NCBI GenBank assembly: GCA_035705495.1
Contig: DASSWB010000020.1
Span: forward strand, 1-48,472
Length of the DNA stretch: 48,472 nucleotides
DNA from: DASSWB01 sp035705495
GTDB taxonomy: Bacteria > Bacteroidota > Bacteroidia > Flavobacteriales > Flavobacteriaceae
Reading direction: 5' to 3'
The notes beneath the pieces were generated by a model. That model saw only the letters and a program-made list of their open reading frames with translations, had not been told where the DNA came from and searched no databases. Positions within the stretch are counted from its first letter, which is position 1, and every line of letters begins with the position of its first letter. The translations under genes and the position numbers were made by a program. Below are positions 15,304-22,588 of this stretch, piece by piece.

Positions 15304-15687
15304 CCGATTGTTTTTTTTCTCCGCGTTTATTTTCTTTTCTCTCAGTCTTTTAAGCTTTGATGCTTTTGAAGGTTTCGTTTTTTTTCTAGGTTTTGGTTTC
15401 TTGAGCGACTCTTTTAAAATCTCAAAAAACCGTTTGATGACTATTTCCTTGTTTTGATGTTGGCTACGGGATTCATCACATTGAATAATCAATTCGTTGG
15501 CGTTTGTAATTTTCGATTTTAATTTTTTGAAAATCAAATCCTTTTCTTCATCAGACAAACCTTCCGAATCCTCCACTTGAAAATGAAGTTCAACTTTTGA
15601 TGCAACTTTATTTACATTTTGCCCGCCAGCACCCGAGCTTCTAACGGCTTTGAATTGTAACTCCTGTAAAACCTGATTTTCATCCAC
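15289..15687 (-). CDS. arfB: Peptidyl-tRNA hydrolase ArfB (release-factor-like)
   Basis: Rescues ribosomes stalled on mRNA without a stop codon by hydrolysing the peptidyl-tRNA. The 132-residue product is a codon-independent release factor: the catalytic GGQ is at residues 21-23 within AVRSSGAGGQNVNKVASKVEL, followed by the RSQHQNKEIVIKRFFEIL segment and a Lys- and Arg-rich tail (residues 98-132) of the kind that enters the empty mRNA channel. It starts two bases after the stop of the ATPase-DUF4301 gene, so it is probably the last gene of the thiamine operon transcript, with no obvious functional link. Confidence 0.92.
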   Translation of the reverse strand: MDENQVLQELQFKAVRSSGAGGQNVNKVASKVELHFQVEDSEGLSDEEKDLIFKKLKSKITNANELIIQCDESRSQHQNKEIVIKRFFEILKESLKKPKPRKKTKPSKASKLKRLREKKINAEKKNNRKNPL

Positions 15688-15689
15688 AA

Positions 15690-17813
15690 TTAAACATTTA
15701 CCTGATGACGCGATTTTAACAAATCGACTGTGGTTTTCACTGGATTGAAGGTTTCCGCTGGCACCTCAACGAAAACACTGATCCAATTTGCCATGCCGCC
15801 ATTCCACAGACCGGGAAGTTCCAAAGCTTTCAACTCTTGACCTTTATGGGTTTTGTTGCAAATAAAATACGCCTCTTGATCAACGAATTTTTCAAGATCA
15901 AAACTATTCCCTTTGTAATCTTTGAGTCCGCAGACCAAGTCGACCGGATTAAAGTGCGTCGATTCTTTTACGATCTGACTTTGTTGATAATTTTCCATGT
16001 CGATTTGTGCGCTTTCGACAATTTGCAACGATATTTCACCATTTTTCTGGTTGATCCAGAAAGGACCGCCGCCCGGTTCGCCTTCATTAATGACCATTCC
16101 GCAAACCCGGATCGGTCTGTTCAGTTTTTTTCTGAGCACACTTTTCTTCTCTTCGGAAGTCATTTCGGAAAAATCAAAACTCAAACCGGAATGAAGCTCT
16201 TCCTTTATAAAATGAATAAATTCGTTTATTTCTCCTTCGGAAACTTCCTCGGAATCCAATCTTTTTAAAATTGAAAAATTCTTTTCCTGAAGGCTCAGTA
16301 ATTTTCCTCCCAATATTTTCTTCCATTTCACGGTCTGCTCCTGCAATCTTGGAACCGCTACATTGTCGATGTTTTTGATGAAAACAATGTCCGCAGACTG
16401 ATGATTCAAATTATCAATTAAAGCACCATGTCCGCCCGGACGAAACAATATAGCACCATCAGGTTCACGAAAAGGCTCGTTTTCCATGTTCACCGCAATC
16501 GTATCTGTTTTAGGATCTTGATAGGAAAAGGAAATTTGAAAAGTAGAATTGGTCTGTTCCCCAATTTTGTTTTTAATTTCAGAAAAACATGCTTCAAATT
16601 TTTCCCTGTGGTCTTCCAGAACCGTAAAATGCACATTGGTGCCGTTCTGATTTTTCGCATAACCGGTAGCTTCATACAAATGGTCTTCAAAAGCCGTGAC
16701 TAAATGCTCGCCATATTTATGGAAAGGAACAAGGCCTTTGGGTAATTCACAGAGATTTAGTCCTTTAGGAGTGAGCATTGCTTTTACAAAAATGAGTTTT
16801 TTCTCATCTTCCGATGCATTTTCATACTCTGGAAAATTACTTGCTATCGATTTTAGAACCTCTTCATAAAAAGGAAGCTTGTTCAGGTTATGGAAAAAAT
16901 TTATGAGATTTTCTTCACCGCGACGTTCCAGAAATTCATGAAGCGGATTTTCTTGCGGATTGTAATCTTTTAAAAATGAAAAAAGCGATTTAAACATTCT
17001 TGTTGCGGCACCGGAAGCTGGAACAAATTTTAAAATGTCCAATCCCTGTTTTTTGGTTTCAAAAACATTGATGAATTTCTCTGCTTCTTCTTCAGAAAGA
17101 ATCGTAATTCCATTTTTAGGAGTTGCAGCTTCGCTTATGTTTACAAACTGATTTCCTTTTTTAAACAATTCTATTTGCGCTTCAACCTGTTTTACGCTCA
17201 AACCCATTTTTTCTATTTGAGCAACATCTTCTTTCGTAAATTCCAATTTCTCTGCTTTTAAAAGTTCGTCAATTTTCATTGTTGCCATTTTCATACGTTC
17301 CTCTAACGTGCCTTTTAGCACAATAAATGGTTTATTGTATTTTTCAAGTGCGGCCTTAAAAGCTGAAAACATTTCGGTTCTTTGATCTGGCCTGTCCCTA
17401 AGATCATCTGCAGTCCAAGGGGTGTCAATATACGTTAAAAAATAGCAATGATATTTATTCCTTAACGCAAATTTATCAAGCGGGACAGGGGAAAATCCGC
17501 TATAATACACTTCGGAATAAACCTTGGTTTCAAGTAAATCCGTATCACAAATTAATATTTTGTTAGCCTCTTTTGCCAAATCATTTTCCAGTTTCATCTG
17601 ACCAATAGCAATGGGAAGCATATCTTTAAGTTCACAAATTTTTTTCTCCCGATCCCATTTTTCCTGAAGATATTCTCGGGCAAACTCAGGCACCCATTTG
17701 GTATTATAATGTACGGCAAGCATTTTTGCCAAGGTGGTTTTTCCCGTTGATTCCGGTCCGTATAAAACAATTTTTATACAATTTGATGGCTGTTGTTCAA
17801 GCTTCTCTTCCAT
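15690..17813 (-). CDS. NadR-like ATPase fused to DUF4301
   Basis: A 707-residue fusion. Residues 13-185 are an AAA_28/NadR-type nucleotide kinase: P-loop GPESTGKT at 19-26, FAREYL near 44, ILICDTDLLETKVYSEVYY near 86 and RPDQRTEMF near 141. In NadR this domain phosphorylates nicotinamide riboside; next to a PnuC-type permease it would trap the imported vitamin by phosphorylation. Residues about 191-707 match DUF4301 (FTKEDVAQIEKMGLS; FVPASGAATRMFKSL; LFRPGGHGALIDNLN; INEGEPGGGPFW), of unknown function. The start overlaps pnuC by 40 bases and no later start preserves the P-loop. By context I infer a thiamine kinase or related role, not proven. Confidence 0.85.
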   Translation of the reverse strand: MEEKLEQQPSNCIKIVLYGPESTGKTTLAKMLAVHYNTKWVPEFAREYLQEKWDREKKICELKDMLPIAIGQMKLENDLAKEANKILICDTDLLETKVYSEVYYSGFSPVPLDKFALRNKYHCYFLTYIDTPWTADDLRDRPDQRTEMFSAFKAALEKYNKPFIVLKGTLEERMKMATMKIDELLKAEKLEFTKEDVAQIEKMGLSVKQVEAQIELFKKGNQFVNISEAATPKNGITILSEEEAEKFINVFETKKQGLDILKFVPASGAATRMFKSLFSFLKDYNPQENPLHEFLERRGEENLINFFHNLNKLPFYEEVLKSIASNFPEYENASEDEKKLIFVKAMLTPKGLNLCELPKGLVPFHKYGEHLVTAFEDHLYEATGYAKNQNGTNVHFTVLEDHREKFEACFSEIKNKIGEQTNSTFQISFSYQDPKTDTIAVNMENEPFREPDGAILFRPGGHGALIDNLNHQSADIVFIKNIDNVAVPRLQEQTVKWKKILGGKLLSLQEKNFSILKRLDSEEVSEGEINEFIHFIKEELHSGLSFDFSEMTSEEKKSVLRKKLNRPIRVCGMVINEGEPGGGPFWINQKNGEISLQIVESAQIDMENYQQSQIVKESTHFNPVDLVCGLKDYKGNSFDLEKFVDQEAYFICNKTHKGQELKALELPGLWNGGMANWISVFVEVPAETFNPVKTTVDLLKSRHQVNV

Positions 17814-18406
17814 GCTCTATAGCCGTAAATGGCAATGATTGTAAAAATTAAATATTGAAGACTCGTTAGAGTCAGTCCTTTATAAAAATACAGTGGTACG
17901 GAAATTATATCGCCCACAATCCAATAGATCCAGTTTTCAAGTTTCTTCTTCGCCATGAGCCACATACCTACGAAAAAAATTCCCGTGGTGATTGTATCAA
18001 CGTAGGCCGTCCAACTATCCCATTTTTCATAATAATTATAGACCAACCAAGTGAAAAACATCGTAAACAGAAAAATAAAAACAGATTGAATATTTTCCTT
18101 TACCGTGGTTTTCGTGACTTGAATTACTTGGTTTTTATTGTCTTTCCGACTCCAAATATACCAACCGTAAATACTCATGGAAGTATAATAGAAATTAATC
18201 ATCATGTCCCCAAACAATTCCCATTTCCATAGCAAATAAACAAAAATAGCGGTACTGATTATTCCTGTGGGATACACCCATATATTTTCCTGTTTAGAAA
18301 ACCATACAGAAAGAAAGCCGAAGACCACAGCAATGGATTCTAAAATTATAAATAGAAGTGCGTAGTTCTCATATTGTTGAAAGAAGAAATCAAATATTGG
18401 TTGCAT
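17774..18406 (-). CDS. pnuT: PnuC-family vitamin permease, predicted thiamine transporter PnuT
   Basis: A 210-residue inner-membrane protein of about seven helices, in the PnuC family of facilitators that carry vitamins later trapped by phosphorylation. Family traits include the WVYPTGIISTAIFVYLLWKW, MSIYGWYIW and KKLENWIYWIVGDIISVPLY segments. PnuC members carry nicotinamide riboside (PnuC), riboflavin (PnuX) or thiamine (PnuT); the thiamine-binding protein overlapping its start by 17 bases and the TPP-controlled receptor nearby favour PnuT. It overlaps the downstream ATPase gene by 40 bases, so the three are translated as a unit. Confidence 0.85.
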   Translation of the reverse strand: MQPIFDFFFQQYENYALLFIILESIAVVFGFLSVWFSKQENIWVYPTGIISTAIFVYLLWKWELFGDMMINFYYTSMSIYGWYIWSRKDNKNQVIQVTKTTVKENIQSVFIFLFTMFFTWLVYNYYEKWDSWTAYVDTITTGIFFVGMWLMAKKKLENWIYWIVGDIISVPLYFYKGLTLTSLQYLIFTIIAIYGYRAWKRSLNNSHQIV

Positions 18407-18650
18407 AATTCCTTCTGTTGCTTTTCACAATTTTAATGCTGATTAAAACATTGTCCAGATTTTCAAAGGTATCCTTGATTTCAACCTGAAGAAATTCCAT
18501 GACTTTGTCATAATCACCATAAATTTGTGTACTCAGGGGATTTTCCAAAATGGTAAAACCAGAATGTTTTAACTTGAAAATAAAATCTCTGATTGTCGAT
18601 TCAAAATTATCTTGAAGGGGTGAAAGTGTAAGCTCTACTGAAATTTGCAT
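18390..18650 (-). CDS. Small thiamine-binding family protein (YkoF/MTH1187-like)
   Basis: An 86-residue protein with the ferredoxin-like pattern of the thiamine-binding families (YkoF and Thiamine_BP, formerly DUF77): MQISVELTLSPLQDNFESTI, then IFKLKHSGFTILENPLSTQI, then YGDYDKVMEFLQVEIKDTF and a final strand NVLISIKIVKSNR. Structures of relatives bind thiamine or hydroxymethylpyrimidine between subunits. There is no signal peptide, so it acts in the cytoplasm. It is the first gene of the operon with pnuT and the ATPase-DUF4301 fusion. No TPP riboswitch is present in its leader, unlike the receptor. Confidence 0.8.
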   Translation of the reverse strand: MQISVELTLSPLQDNFESTIRDFIFKLKHSGFTILENPLSTQIYGDYDKVMEFLQVEIKDTFENLDNVLISIKIVKSNRRNYATNI

Positions 18651-18665
18651 TTTAAAGAATTTTCA

Positions 18666-18673
18666 CAAAGTTA
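18666..18673 (-). promoter_or_regulatory. Predicted promoter of the thiamine operon, TAACTTTG
   Basis: TAACTTTG on the minus strand matches TAnnTTTG and lies 15 bases ahead of the start codon at 18650. No TTG box at the right distance and no riboswitch was found in the short leader. Confidence 0.4.
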
Positions 18674-18707
18674 AAAGGAATAATTGAAGTGGATTATGTA
18701 TACGAAT

Positions 18708-19427
18708 TTAATTTCGGTTGAAAACAACCCTTGAATTTTCTTCAAAAGCAGTTCCCACGACAACAATATCTGCCCCCGCATTGTAGGCTTTTTGAATTTG
18801 CTTTTCGCTTCTAATTCCGCCCCCCACAATCACGGGAATTTTTACTGCTTTTTTTACTTCGGAAATTATTTCTTCCTTTACGGGAATTGCTGCGCCACTT
18901 CCAGCTTCCAAATAAATCAACTTTTTACCGGAATAAGTCCCCGCCAAAGCAGTGTTCACAATAAATTCGACGTTTTCCTGAAGCATAGGCTTGGTACCGC
19001 TAACTCTTTGAACTGCGGATTCTTTTCCACCATCGATCAAGATATATGCGGTTGGAATGATTTCCAAATCCGATTTTTTTAAAACCGGAACCGCTTTAAT
19101 ATGCTGTTCAATTAGATATTCAGGATTCCGGCCCGAAAGTAGGGAGAGAAACAATAAAGCATCCGCTTTCGGTGTAATTTGAGAAAAATCCCCAGGAAAA
19201 AGCACGAGCGGTAAAGAAGTCATTTTTTTGATTGCTTCAACTGTTTTTTCAGTTTTGAAAAAGTCATCGGTACTGCCACCAATCAGAAGAAAATCTGCAC
19301 ATTTTTCGGCTTTACCAATTGTTTCCGAAGCGATTTTAACATCGAATTTATCCGGATCTATGAGAATTGCCAGTAATTTTTTATTTTGTGCTTTGGAATC
19401 AAGTAAAAACTGAAGGATTTTTTTCAT
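18708..19427 (-). CDS. Geranylgeranylglyceryl/heptaprenylglyceryl phosphate synthase
   Basis: TIM-barrel prenyltransferase of the PcrB/GGGPS family, which joins a prenyl diphosphate to glycerol-1-phosphate. Seen: the start LLAILIDPDKFD, GGSTDDFF at about residues 50-57, LVLFPGDFSQITPKADALLF near 76, YLEAGSGAAIPV near 192, and the phosphate-binding VIVGGGIRSEKQIQKAYNAGADIVVVGTAFEE at the end. Bacteroidota carry the group II form; its lipid product in this phylum is little studied. I chose the ATG at 19427 (239 residues) because an upstream in-frame start at 19460 adds residues outside the family and overlaps the transferase gene. Confidence 0.9.
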   Translation of the reverse strand: MKKILQFLLDSKAQNKKLLAILIDPDKFDVKIASETIGKAEKCADFLLIGGSTDDFFKTEKTVEAIKKMTSLPLVLFPGDFSQITPKADALLFLSLLSGRNPEYLIEQHIKAVPVLKKSDLEIIPTAYILIDGGKESAVQRVSGTKPMLQENVEFIVNTALAGTYSGKKLIYLEAGSGAAIPVKEEIISEVKKAVKIPVIVGGGIRSEKQIQKAYNAGADIVVVGTAFEENSRVVFNRN

Positions 19428-19435
19428 TTTAAAAA

Positions 19436-20065
19436 TTAAGCGGGAAGCGCATAAACGCAAGTGTAATTTTCAAATTCCAAAAATTCGATATTATATTTGG
19501 AGATATTTCCTTCAAAATAAACCGTTCCGGTGGTTTTTCCATCGTCGAAATCAAAGTCCGTAATATTGATGTGTTGCAAAAATCCCAAACCTTTTTGTGC
19601 GTACAATTTGTAAATCGCTTCTTTGGCGCCCCAAACAATTGTCAGTTTTCTAATAACCGCTGCTGAATTTGCCAGTGTTCGATATTCGCGAATGGGCGTG
19701 AATTTTTCAGCAATTTTCAATATTTTTTCCCGCTGCATTTCTATGTCGATCCCAACTTCCTGATCACTGACAATAATTCCGGTGAAATCAAAAGAATGCG
19801 TTATTGAAATTTTTTTTCCATCCCTCAAATGAGGTTTACCCTTTTCATCGTAATACAGATCATTATCAACATAACCTGCTTCCGCCAAAAGATGTCTTAT
19901 ACTCATAAAACCACGTTGATGAATTTCAGATTTCATTCCGTTGACCCGTTCCTGACAATGCGGAGTTAATTGAACTTTCTCAGAGAGCACATTCAAATTT
20001 TCTTCAACCTTCCAAATGAAGACTTTAGTCTGCGGATTGACTGTTATTGTTTTATAAAGAGGCAT
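19436..20065 (-). CDS. 4'-phosphopantetheinyl transferase (Sfp superfamily)
   Basis: Transfers phosphopantetheine from CoA to a Ser of a carrier protein. The 209-residue product has the superfamily motifs: HLRDGKKISITHS near residue 79, the magnesium-binding VGIDIEM with Asp107 and Glu109, and WGAKEAIYK with Trp145, Lys148 and Glu149. Its size is between AcpS and the full Sfp class, as in other Bacteroidota that use it for primary metabolism. It is divergent from ahcY and eight bases upstream of the GGGP synthase gene, with which it likely shares a transcript. Confidence 0.92.
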   Translation of the reverse strand: MPLYKTITVNPQTKVFIWKVEENLNVLSEKVQLTPHCQERVNGMKSEIHQRGFMSIRHLLAEAGYVDNDLYYDEKGKPHLRDGKKISITHSFDFTGIIVSDQEVGIDIEMQREKILKIAEKFTPIREYRTLANSAAVIRKLTIVWGAKEAIYKLYAQKGLGFLQHINITDFDFDDGKTTGTVYFEGNISKYNIEFLEFENYTCVYALPA

Positions 20066-20085
20066 AAAAATTGAGAGATATTGCG

Positions 20086-20093
20086 TAATTTTG
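20086..20093 (+). promoter_or_regulatory. Predicted ahcY promoter, TAATTTTG
   Basis: TAATTTTG matches TAnnTTTG and lies 30 bases before the ahcY ATG. It faces the minus-strand box at 20111-20118, so the two divergent promoters overlap. Confidence 0.45.
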
Positions 20094-20110
20094 CATTCTT
20101 ATAATTAATT

Positions 20111-20118
20111 CAAATATA
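20111..20118 (-). promoter_or_regulatory. Predicted promoter of the phosphopantetheinyl transferase gene, TATATTTG
   Basis: TATATTTG on the minus strand matches TAnnTTTG. It lies 45 bases before the transferase start and its upstream contacts would fall in the first codons of ahcY. Confidence 0.45.
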
Positions 20119-20123
20119 ATAAT

Positions 20124-21440
20124 ATGTCGACTAAAACTGTGCCTTATACGGCTTATAAAGTTAAAGATATTTCCTTAGCAAATTGGGGAAGAAAAGAAAT
20201 AGAGCTTGCTGAAGCGGAAATGCCGGGATTAATGTCTCTTCGTGAGGAGTATAAAAACGAGCAACCTTTAAAAGGAGCGCGCATTGCTGGTTGTCTTCAT
20301 ATGACGATTCAAACTGCGGTTCTTATAGAAACTTTGGTTGCTCTGGGCGCGGAAGTTACTTGGAGCTCTTGTAATATTTTCTCTACTCAGGATCAGGCTG
20401 CTGCGGCAATTGCTGCTACTGGAATTCCAGTTTACGCTTGGAAAGGAATGAATGAAGAGGAATTCAACTGGTGTATTGAACAAACCTTATTTTTTGGCGA
20501 AGACAGAAAACCATTGAATATGATTTTGGATGACGGTGGTGATTTAACAAATATGGTTTTGGATAAATATCCTGAACTTGCTGATGGCATCAAAGGTCTT
20601 TCCGAAGAAACCACTACAGGAGTTCATAGATTGTACGAACGAATGAAAAATGGCACATTGCCAATGCCCGCAATAAACGTGAACGATTCTGTTACAAAAT
20701 CGAAATTCGACAATAAATACGGATGTCGGGAAAGTGCTGTGGATGCAATTCGACGTGCAACCGATGTGATGTTGGCCGGAAAAAGAGTTGTTGTTTGTGG
20801 ATACGGTGATGTTGGTAAAGGAACTGCAGCTTCATTTAAAGGAGCGGGATCCATTGTTACGGTTACGGAAATCGATCCTATTTGTGCTTTACAAGCTGCA
20901 ATGGACGGTTTTGAAGTAAAGAAATTGGAAACCGTTGTTGGCAATGCTGATATTGTGATTACCACAACTGGAAACAAAGATATTGTTCGTTCGGAGCATT
21001 TCGAAGCGATGAAAGACAAGACCATTGTTTGTAATATTGGTCATTTTGACAATGAAATTGATATGGCTTGGCTGAATAAAAATCACGGAGCTTCAAAAGT
21101 TGAAATTAAACCTCAGGTTGATAAATATACAATTGGCGGAAAAGATATTATTCTTTTGGCTGAAGGCCGATTGGTAAATCTTGGTTGTGCAACAGGACAT
21201 CCAAGTTTTGTAATGAGTAATTCGTTTACAAATCAGACTTTGGCACAAATTGAGCTTTGGAAAAATACAGATCAGTATGAAAACAAGGTTTATATGCTTC
21301 CGAAGCATTTAGATGAAAAAGTCGCCAAATTACACCTTGAGAAAATTGGAGTGGAACTAACAGAATTGAAAAAAGATCAAGCCGATTATATTGGCGTTAC
21401 TGTTGAAGGACCGTTTAAGCCGGAGTATTATAGGTATTAG
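20124..21440 (+). CDS. ahcY: S-adenosylhomocysteine hydrolase
   Basis: Splits S-adenosylhomocysteine to adenosine and homocysteine, clearing the inhibitor made by methyltransferases. The 438-residue product shows GARIAGCLHMTIQTAVLIET near residue 50, VTWSSCNIFSTQDQAAAA near 78, the NAD-binding VVVCGYGDVGKGTAASF near 221, and the C-terminal KPEYYRY that closes the partner's NAD site. The length fits the bacterial form without the extra 40-residue insert. The TAG stop codon is also the first three bases of the 7-bp tandem array that follows. Confidence 0.97.
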   Translation: MSTKTVPYTAYKVKDISLANWGRKEIELAEAEMPGLMSLREEYKNEQPLKGARIAGCLHMTIQTAVLIETLVALGAEVTWSSCNIFSTQDQAAAAIAATGIPVYAWKGMNEEEFNWCIEQTLFFGEDRKPLNMILDDGGDLTNMVLDKYPELADGIKGLSEETTTGVHRLYERMKNGTLPMPAINVNDSVTKSKFDNKYGCRESAVDAIRRATDVMLAGKRVVVCGYGDVGKGTAASFKGAGSIVTVTEIDPICALQAAMDGFEVKKLETVVGNADIVITTTGNKDIVRSEHFEAMKDKTIVCNIGHFDNEIDMAWLNKNHGASKVEIKPQVDKYTIGGKDIILLAEGRLVNLGCATGHPSFVMSNSFTNQTLAQIELWKNTDQYENKVYMLPKHLDEKVAKLHLEKIGVELTELKKDQADYIGVTVEGPFKPEYYRY

Positions 21441-21491
21441 GCTGTAGGCTGTAGGCTGTAGGCTGTAGGCTGTAGGCTGTAGGCTGTAGGC
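21438..21491. repeat. Heptamer tandem array (TAGGCTG)x7.7
   Basis: An unbroken run of taggctg units, about 7.7 copies, beginning at the ahcY stop codon itself and ending directly before a terminator. Perfect identity of all copies implies recent expansion or active maintenance. Confidence 0.95.
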
Positions 21492-21492
21492 A

Positions 21493-21524
21493 AAAAAATC
21501 CTTTCCGTTTGGAAAGGATTTTTT
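21493..21524. terminator. Bidirectional terminator between ahcY and DUF2007 gene
   Basis: Perfect 14-bp arms aaaaaatcctttcc and ggaaaggatttttt with a 4-base loop, giving a T-run on both strands between two convergent genes. Confidence 0.92.
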
Positions 21525-21525
21525 A

Positions 21526-21744
21526 TTATGAAAAACCACGTTCTTTGAGAATGGCAATGGCCTCTTTTTGTTGATGTTCCAAAACCTGTATGCGCATTCC
21601 CAACATTCCCAGACCCGCAAATCCGTAGGCATTGCTTGTTACTTCTTCAGGAACCAAATAAGCAATCTGACGTTCATCCAGTAGGTTTTTAATAATGGAA
21701 ATTTCCCATTGATTTGTTGTTCTATAGATGGTTTTGTATTCCAT
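21526..21744 (-). CDS. DUF2007 family protein
   Basis: A 72-residue protein of DUF2007, labelled putative signal-transducing protein in databases but without known function. It consists of a beta-alpha-beta unit (YRTTNQWEISIIKNLLDERQIAYLV) and a second half (MRIQVLEHQQKEAIAILKERG), a PII-like layout. A larger member with a zinc-ribbon tail occurs at 40888. Its stop lies within the foot of the bidirectional terminator. Confidence 0.8.
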   Translation of the reverse strand: MEYKTIYRTTNQWEISIIKNLLDERQIAYLVPEEVTSNAYGFAGLGMLGMRIQVLEHQQKEAIAILKERGFS

Positions 21745-21827
21745 AGCCAGAAGTTAAGTTGGTTTAAAGATACTTATATCTTCTTAAATTATCCACTGCT
21801 TCAATTAGAGCAAATAATAACAAATAA

Positions 21828-21861
21828 AAAAAGCCTTTTTCAGAAATGAAAAAGGCTTTTT
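21828..21861 (-). terminator. Terminator after rpmA
   Basis: Perfect 14-bp arms aaaaagcctttttc and gaaaaaggcttttt with a 6-base loop, 21 bases past the rpmA stop. Confidence 0.92.
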
Positions 21862-21882
21862 AAACTTAAAAATTTTGATCAA

Positions 21883-22143
21883 TTAAGCTTCAAATGGCTC
21901 AATTGAAACGTAAGATTTGTTATCTCTTTTCTTGGTAAATTTTACAAGGCCATCAACTTTAGCGTGTAAAGTGTGATCTTTTCCTGCATAAACATTTTCA
22001 CCAGGTTTATGCGCAGTACCTCTTTGTCTAACGATGATATTTCCGGCAATAGCAGGTTGACCACCAAAAATCTTAACGCCTAGACGTTTTGATTCTGATT
22101 CCCTTCCGTTTTTGGAACTACCAACTCCTTTTTTGTGAGCCAT
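21883..22143 (-). CDS. rpmA: 50S ribosomal protein L27
   Basis: Protein bL27 of the large ribosomal subunit, whose N-terminus reaches the peptidyl transferase centre. The 86-residue product begins MAHKKGVGSSKNGRESESKRLGVK directly, without the cleavable N-terminal extension found in Firmicutes, and has the conserved GNIIVRQRGTAHKPGENV and VDGLVKFTKK. It is second in the usual rplU-rpmA operon, 49 bases after rplU. Confidence 0.98.
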   Translation of the reverse strand: MAHKKGVGSSKNGRESESKRLGVKIFGGQPAIAGNIIVRQRGTAHKPGENVYAGKDHTLHAKVDGLVKFTKKRDNKSYVSIEPFEA

Positions 22144-22192
22144 GGCTTAAATTTTAATTTATGTGAACACTGCCAAGAATGGCAATATTTAA

Positions 22193-22501
22193 TTATTTAA
22201 TACTTTCAATAACAATTTCTGTAAGAGATTGACGATGACCATTTTTTACACGGTAACCTTTTCTTCTCTTCTTTTTAAATACAATCACTTTATCACCTTT
22301 AAGATGTCTTGTGATTTTTGCCCCTACTAGGGCACCTTTTATAGCCGGGGCGCCTAAAGTTACATTGTCGCCGTCACCAGTAAGTAAAACCTTATCAAAG
22401 GAAACTGAATCTCCCTCTTCTCCTGGCAAACGATGAACAAACACTTTTTGGTCTTTTACAACTTTAAATTGTTGCCCTGCTATCTCTACAATTGCGTACA
22501 T
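22193..22501 (-). CDS. rplU: 50S ribosomal protein L21
   Basis: Protein bL21 of the large ribosomal subunit, which binds 23S rRNA. The 102-residue product is typical: MYAIVEIAGQQFKVVKDQKV at the start, and the basic VIVFKKKRRKGYRVKNGHRQ near residue 72 followed by the terminal LTEIVIESI. It has a full promoter match upstream and leads the two-gene operon with rpmA. Confidence 0.98.
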   Translation of the reverse strand: MYAIVEIAGQQFKVVKDQKVFVHRLPGEEGDSVSFDKVLLTGDGDNVTLGAPAIKGALVGAKITRHLKGDKVIVFKKKRRKGYRVKNGHRQSLTEIVIESIK

Positions 22502-22541
22502 AGCGTGTTAATTAATTAATGATTTTGTTCAAAAATGGTTG

Positions 22542-22571
22542 CAAATATAGTTCTAATTAATTAACCCACAA
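22542..22571 (-). promoter_or_regulatory. Predicted rplU-rpmA promoter, TTG-N19-TATATTTG
   Basis: On the minus strand TTG (22569-22571) lies 19 bases before TATATTTG (22542-22549), a full Bacteroidota promoter match. Predicted start near 22536, leaving a leader of about 35 bases that is AT-rich and has no evident Shine-Dalgarno. Confidence 0.75.
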
Positions 22572-22588
22572 AAGTTTATTTGACAATT

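Noticed and set aside
21438..21491. Possible CRISPR array
   Set aside because: The repeats are 7 bp with no spacers, so this is a simple tandem array. No CRISPR repeat-spacer pattern was seen elsewhere.
21357..21632. Minus-strand frame with a repeated AYSLQPT peptide
   Set aside because: The peptide is only the translation of the heptamer array; the frame covers the terminator and the real DUF2007 gene in another frame.
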